Shown here piece by piece: positions 59,095 through 64,000 of a stretch of DNA of 64,000 bases. This DNA comes from Microplitis mediator (lineage: Eukaryota > Arthropoda > Insecta > Hymenoptera > Braconidae), in assembly GCF_029852145.1 (NCBI RefSeq), contig NC_079969.1, forward strand, positions 3,658,001-3,722,000, read 5' to 3'. Made by a program: the position numbers and the translations under genes. The first letter of the stretch is position 1; each line of letters opens with the position of its first letter. Under the pieces are notes generated by a model. That model did not search any database. It had not been told where the DNA came from and saw only the letters and a list, made by a program, of their open reading frames with translations.

Positions 59095-60675
59095 ATCTGT
59101 AATGATAATCGATTAATAAATCAATAGAAATCTACAATTCGATAATTTTTTGGTTATGGCCCAAACTTTATCTTAAGGGTATTGCTTGTGACAATTTTAA
59201 GTAGTTTTTACACTTTTATATACATGGTACTTAAAATTCTAGTTTCATTTATTTTTTACAAAATTAAACCTCTATTGTCGCCATCATTATAACGTAAGAC
59301 CCGCATTATCAATTTATTAACATGATTCGATCAAGATAAACTGTTAAAAGCCAAATTATACATGTTTTCATTATATATTTATTGACGTTACTTTCTACGG
59401 GCTGAAAAAAAATGATAACTATTACCATCATGCAATGGTATTATCATACTGTAGGTAATCATTATCATGCTTTTATGATAATCATTATTTTTTTGAATAG
59501 TAATATTTACTGTTGCCGATAGTAATAGTTACCTTGTAGACAGTACTCGTTACCATCTAGATAATAATATTTATTATCCCTGAAAAAAAACGATAACTAT
59601 TACTAGCTTGCAATAAAGAATATCGTACTGTATGCGGTAATCACTATCATGCTTATATGTTAACTATTCTTTTCTTGTATAGTAATATTTATTATTGCTG
59701 ATAGTAATAATTACCATCTAGATAGTAATCGTTACTATTGCTGATATTAATAGTTAACACCTAAACAGTAATAGTTATCATCTAGATCGTAATATTTATT
59801 ATATCTGTAAAAAACGATAACTATTACTATCTTGCAATAAAAAATATCATACTGTATGCGGTAATCACTATCATGCTTATATATTAACAATTCTTTTCTT
59901 GTATAGTAATATTTATTATTGCTGATAGTAATAATTACCATCTAGACAGTGATATTTACTATTGCTGATATTAATAGTTACCATATAGATCGTAATATTT
60001 ATTACATTTGAAAGAAATGATAACTATTACTATCTTGCAATAAAGAATATCATACTGTATGCGGTAATCACTATCATGCTTATATATTAACAATTCTTTT
60101 CTTGTATAGTAATATTTATTATTGCTGATAGTAATAATTACCATCTAGACAGTAATATTTACTATAGCCGATATTAATAGTTACTATCTAGACAGTAATA
60201 ATTATCATCTAGATCGTAATATTTATTATATCTGAAAAAAAAAACGATAACTATTACTAGCTTGCATTAAAGAATATCATACTTTATGCGGTAATCACTA
60301 TCATGCTTATATGTTAACAATTCTTCTCTTGTATAGTAATATTTATTATTGCCGATATTAATAGTTACCATTTAGACAGTAATATTTACTATTGCTAATA
60401 GTAATAGTTACCATCTAAACAGTAATATTTACTATATCTGAAAAATTAGTAAATTTTTCCATCTTCGATAGTAATGATTATCGTCTCGGATAACATGACT
60501 ACTATTCCCGACAGTAAAAACTAACATAAAATAATGAGAATATTTCCTATATAAAGATGGAAATATTTACCTCATTATATGCATTTTTTCGGAAACTAAA
60601 AAAAAATCTCTGTAATGATAATCAATTAATGAATTAATAGAAATCGAAATTTAGAGAATTTGTTTATGGCCTGGC
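59095..60675. repeat. Tandem array of about 200-bp TAGTAATATTTACT-type units
   Basis: ACGATAACTATTACTA or close variants begin units near 59412, 59591, 59814, 60019 and 60246. Each is followed by ATATCATACTGTATGCGGTA, CACTATCATGCTTATATATT and TAGTAATATTTATTATTGC. ACCATCTAGACAGTAATATT words are inverted against one another. A stretch of about 65 bp with TCTGTAATGATAATC...ATTAATAAATCAATAG occurs once before (59096) and once after (60611) the array in the same orientation. Related words occur at 42540-42790. Confidence 0.85.
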
Positions 60676-60679
60676 CTTA

Positions 60680-61207
60680 AAATGGGAAGTATTATCACAT
60701 TTTTTCAGCCTATAGGCTACAGTATACTCTATACTATAGTGAATTGTAGACTACCTAAAAAAGAAATAGAATGAAAAAGTAAGAAAGAGGATTAGATGTG
60801 TCGTTTGGTGACCCCACGGAGTGAATATCTTCAACCAGATGTCAATCCTCTCCCATAAAACTTTTTCATTCTCTTTTTTTCTACACACACACACACACAC
60901 GCAAGTAGATACATATATATTTAACAACACAAGTTTGGTTGTTTCTACATTTCTGTTGAAATTTTTTTCTTCAATTATTGGTTTAAAAAAATATTACAAT
61001 TTTCTAAATATATATAGCAATAAATTTAGTATCATTTATATTAAACTTAAATTTATGAATAAAATTCTCGAAATATAAATTTAAAATCTTAAAATAGTTC
61101 AAAAAGTATATTATTATTATTATATATTTTTTGGTATAGTTTTGCGGTTTCTATAAATATTATTCGTTTGCTTTCACGATTGGATGTTTACGTGGCGTTT
61201 TGCCGCG

Positions 61208-61262
<55 letters not shown>

Positions 61263-63250
61263 TATAGATGAAAAAATTTAAGCAATTGGTATACGTTCGT
61301 TGAGAAAAGTATATAAATTTATAAATTTATACAGTAACTGTATTATACTATATTTGTATATTATGGAGTATAGATGAGAGTATAGAGTGAATTTTATCGT
61401 CATCGTCCACAAACTCCACAAGTGCACAGTTAAACGGCGAACAACACAGCATAAGCAAAGAAGACCGACGTTTTCGCAATGTACTGTATAGACTTAAACT
61501 TCTCATTTCTTGGCAAGGTTCCCTTGTTAACTCCTGGAAGCAAATACATCGTCGAGTAGTAAGATGAGAAAAGTAGAGGTAACTTGGCCGGATTCCTCAT
61601 CTTTTTTTTCTTATACTTCATCTTCATCGTCATCTTCTTCTTTAAGCTTACAACGTAGCGACTCTTATTTATACTTGTGAGTTGTGTGGTACAGTAACAA
61701 GTTCGATGCTGCCTAAATTTTCATCACGGAAGCTTATGTGATCTTTCAAAACATCGGCTATTTCAAATGCTATGCAGATACTGTGTAAATTTTTATGTGT
61801 TATTTAAAAATCCAGTCATATATCATTCAAACCATGATGTTAAACTTCAGATGTGAAGTTGACGAAGCTTTGTTTTGTCTAAATGTACTTCTATTCACTC
61901 GAAATCATCTCTGCTTAGTCTTGATGCTTCACTTATGTCTTTTCAGCACAGAGACTCAATTAAGGTTAAATATAATCATTTTGAACTGAGCTAACCTTTA
62001 CATTGTCGATTTTTGAGGTTGGAATCAGGTTCGGCGAACTTCTTTCCACTTGTATGACTTTGATACATTCGTTCAGCCTTGGCTAAATATGGCAGGATAT
62101 GAATAGTAAATTAATCGCGTGTGAATTTTGTAAAGCTATGTTTTATGCGACCAGGTCTTTTTGGACATTAGTTAGTACTTAGGTACTAGTTTCATTTGCT
62201 CACACAACTTATCAAAGATCATTCTTAATCACGGGTTGCAATTTTTGGAATTCGCTTACACTCGGTTACGACCAGAAACTTCCGACTTTGCTTCTTTCGA
62301 CCTGATCATTGCGTACATGGCAGGTTCATTATAACAATGAACGACATTTGCCTATGCAACACACCGTGGAAATTTACATAACCAATAAATCCAAGTCGGT
62401 ACAGTCGGTCGCTTCTGTGGCAACCTCCACGAGATGGAATTTTTAACTAAAAATCTTCTTCCGATTCCAGCCAATTCGTAGATTTTAACCGCCGAACTTC
62501 AAACAAGATACGGACTATTTTAATCCTCTGCTTTTTCCTTGGTAATATAAATTGAATATATGTTTAAAATATCTGAGGCTAAATTTTTCGATTGGGATAT
62601 TTTTATAAAACTATTTGAGGCTGGTGAAGTTGGAATGAAGTTACATTAAAAGATCAAAGATGTGGGGAAGCAAATGAGGCCAGCGAAGTTATTTTGAAAT
62701 TCAGAGCGGGTTCTGATGGTTAGACGAAGGTTTTACCGGGTTTCGACTTTTAAATAAGACCGAACTTTGCGAGTCGCAATATTTTATATGGAGTATTTTT
62801 TGAAAGTAAGCATAGACAGGAGATTTAATACCGAAATTAGTGAGCTTTTAAAAGTGTCGCGATGAGATAACTCAATGTTTCTTTTCTATCTGCTTAAATG
62901 TTGTTTTCCGTATCTGGACTATCGAACGGATATCCGGTTGTTGATATAGTCGGAGAATGCACGTGTTATCCAAGGTTACAAAACGACACGCTATTGCGTC
63001 ACTCGGCTACTATATACATAAATAATACATTCATACTATTAATATATATTTGTTCCACTTCTTTTTTCTGAAAACAAAAAATAAAATATTCAAAATATAA
63101 ATAAATAAGTATGTGATTAAATTTCACTATATATAAATTCATAAAAAATTTAATACGCTATTAAAAGTGTCTTCCTGTCCTTGAAATTATATGCATAATA
63201 ATTAATTAAACTGAACTTGAAATTTAAAAAATTATTGTAAATAAAAAAAT
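60680..63250. other. Mostly single-copy-looking DNA, no gene recognised
   Basis: This holds an AC microsatellite near 60885, a TA run of about 50 bp at 61210-61260 and, from 61380 to 62960, moderately GC sequence without clear repeats. Short open frames such as one on the minus strand at 61430-61633 (lysine-rich then hydrophobic) have no recognisable features. It may include exons too short for me to identify. Confidence 0.45.
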
Positions 63251-63251
63251 A

Positions 63252-63493
63252 AATAATACGTGTACCTGAAGATCCGAACGTTTTTCGCGAAACGGAAATA
63301 AAAAAACGAAATGGAAAATCAAAAATCTACTGGATCTAGATTTCCGAAATGTTTCGCATGGGTGCAAAAATGTCAGCCGGAAATTGCAGCCAGACCAAAT
63401 TACCCCTTGTCACCTTTAAGCAGTCAAATTACATAAATTTTTTTAATTTTCGTTGCGCGAAAAACGTTCCGATCTTCAGGTACATAATAATAC
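63252..63493. mobile_element. MITE, GTACCTGAAGATCGGAACG family, copy 3 with 8-bp duplication
   Basis: AATAATAC flanks both sides (63252-63259 and 63486-63493). The ends are GTGTACCTGAAGATCCGAAC and GTTCCGATCTTCAGGTACAT, inverted, with inner TTTTTCGCGAAACG and CGTTGCGCGAAAAA. Internal CTACTGGATCTAGATTTCCG and TTAAGCAGTCAAATTACATA match copy 1. It is the best preserved copy and suggests an element of 226 bp. Confidence 0.87.
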
Positions 63494-64000
63494 ATAAAAA
63501 ATATTGACTTCTTTCGTCGCCGATTGTATAATTTATTTATTTATTTATTCAGCAATAAAACCAACAGCCATAGCCAATTACAGGGTTACTTTTACATAAA
63601 AATACAAAAAAAAAAAAAAAACATATTTGCGGGCAGAAGATGTGCCTCCGAATAAAACTAAACATAATTTTTAATATTGCAATATTATATTAAACATATA
63701 TATAATAATAGATTTAGCGCAGTGAAGTTACTATTTTGCCAAGTGATGCATTTGATAAGCCCGTAGGACTGTCCATTATGTCAAGCAATCGTTCTCGTTC
63801 CCAGAAACGGTTAACAAAAACAGAGATCTGAATATAATGTTATAATATAATAGGTACAAAAATGCACACTTCAAATGCTCATATTACGTTTCCGGTCATC
63901 AATTTATCTCTTAGATTGAAATTATTGTTTTACTATATGTTAGAATTCACTCTCTTATCTATACCCAAATACTGCTAAAATAATTTTTATATATTCAAAT
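63494..64000. other. Unclassified AT-rich DNA to the window end
   Basis: An A homopolymer near 63607 and an ATTT microsatellite near 63533 are the only clear features. No gene seen. Confidence 0.5.

Overview
This is AT-rich eukaryotic nuclear DNA. Its short exons with GT-AG borders, very long introns, abundant microsatellites and many small inverted-repeat transposons point to an insect. A parasitoid wasp or other hymenopteran is my guess from the repeat style and base composition; no sequence here proves it. I see no bacterial gene, no recognisable virus and no intact transposase.

Bases 1-40700 hold the 3' end of one plus-strand gene, eIF5B, the GTPase that joins ribosomal subunits. Five coding exons (3216-3292, 3969-4176, 5109-5204, 24444-24605, 40485-40592) splice in frame into the last 216 residues, ending at TAA and followed by AATAAA at 40640. 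Upstream exons lie before base 1. Two introns are huge, about 19.2 kb and 15.9 kb, and most of what can be recognised in them is non-autonomous mobile DNA. This includes a repeat of about 850 bp in three copies, a CCCGTATGAAAA-ended AT-rich element in several copies (one carrying a nested insertion), palindrome-tandem elements with 6-bp target duplications, GAACTTTGG-filled elements with 8-bp duplications, a CAGGGTGGCCAC element with a TA-flanked element inside it, and several minisatellites.

Bases 40700-64000 lie downstream. Only one further stretch looks protein-coding: a proline- and glycine-rich exon at about 48796-49249 (+), preceded at 47900-48200 by a GC-rich, promoter-like stretch with paired NRF1-type palindromes and a YY1-type site. 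Its identity is not clear. Two other GC-richer stretches (43090-43400 and 58250-58640) look like promoters or first exons, but I cannot assign them. The rest is repeats: a 2.3-kb inverted repeat containing tRNA-Arg-like sequence, degenerate tandem arrays at 49.9-51.2 kb and 59.4-60.5 kb, and more copies of the families found in the eIF5B introns.

The interest of this window lies in its layered repeat biology: paired filled and empty sites, target duplications that define element ends, elements whose interiors have become minisatellites, and a repeat family that carries an NRF1-like palindrome. I found no evidence for a new protein-coding system.
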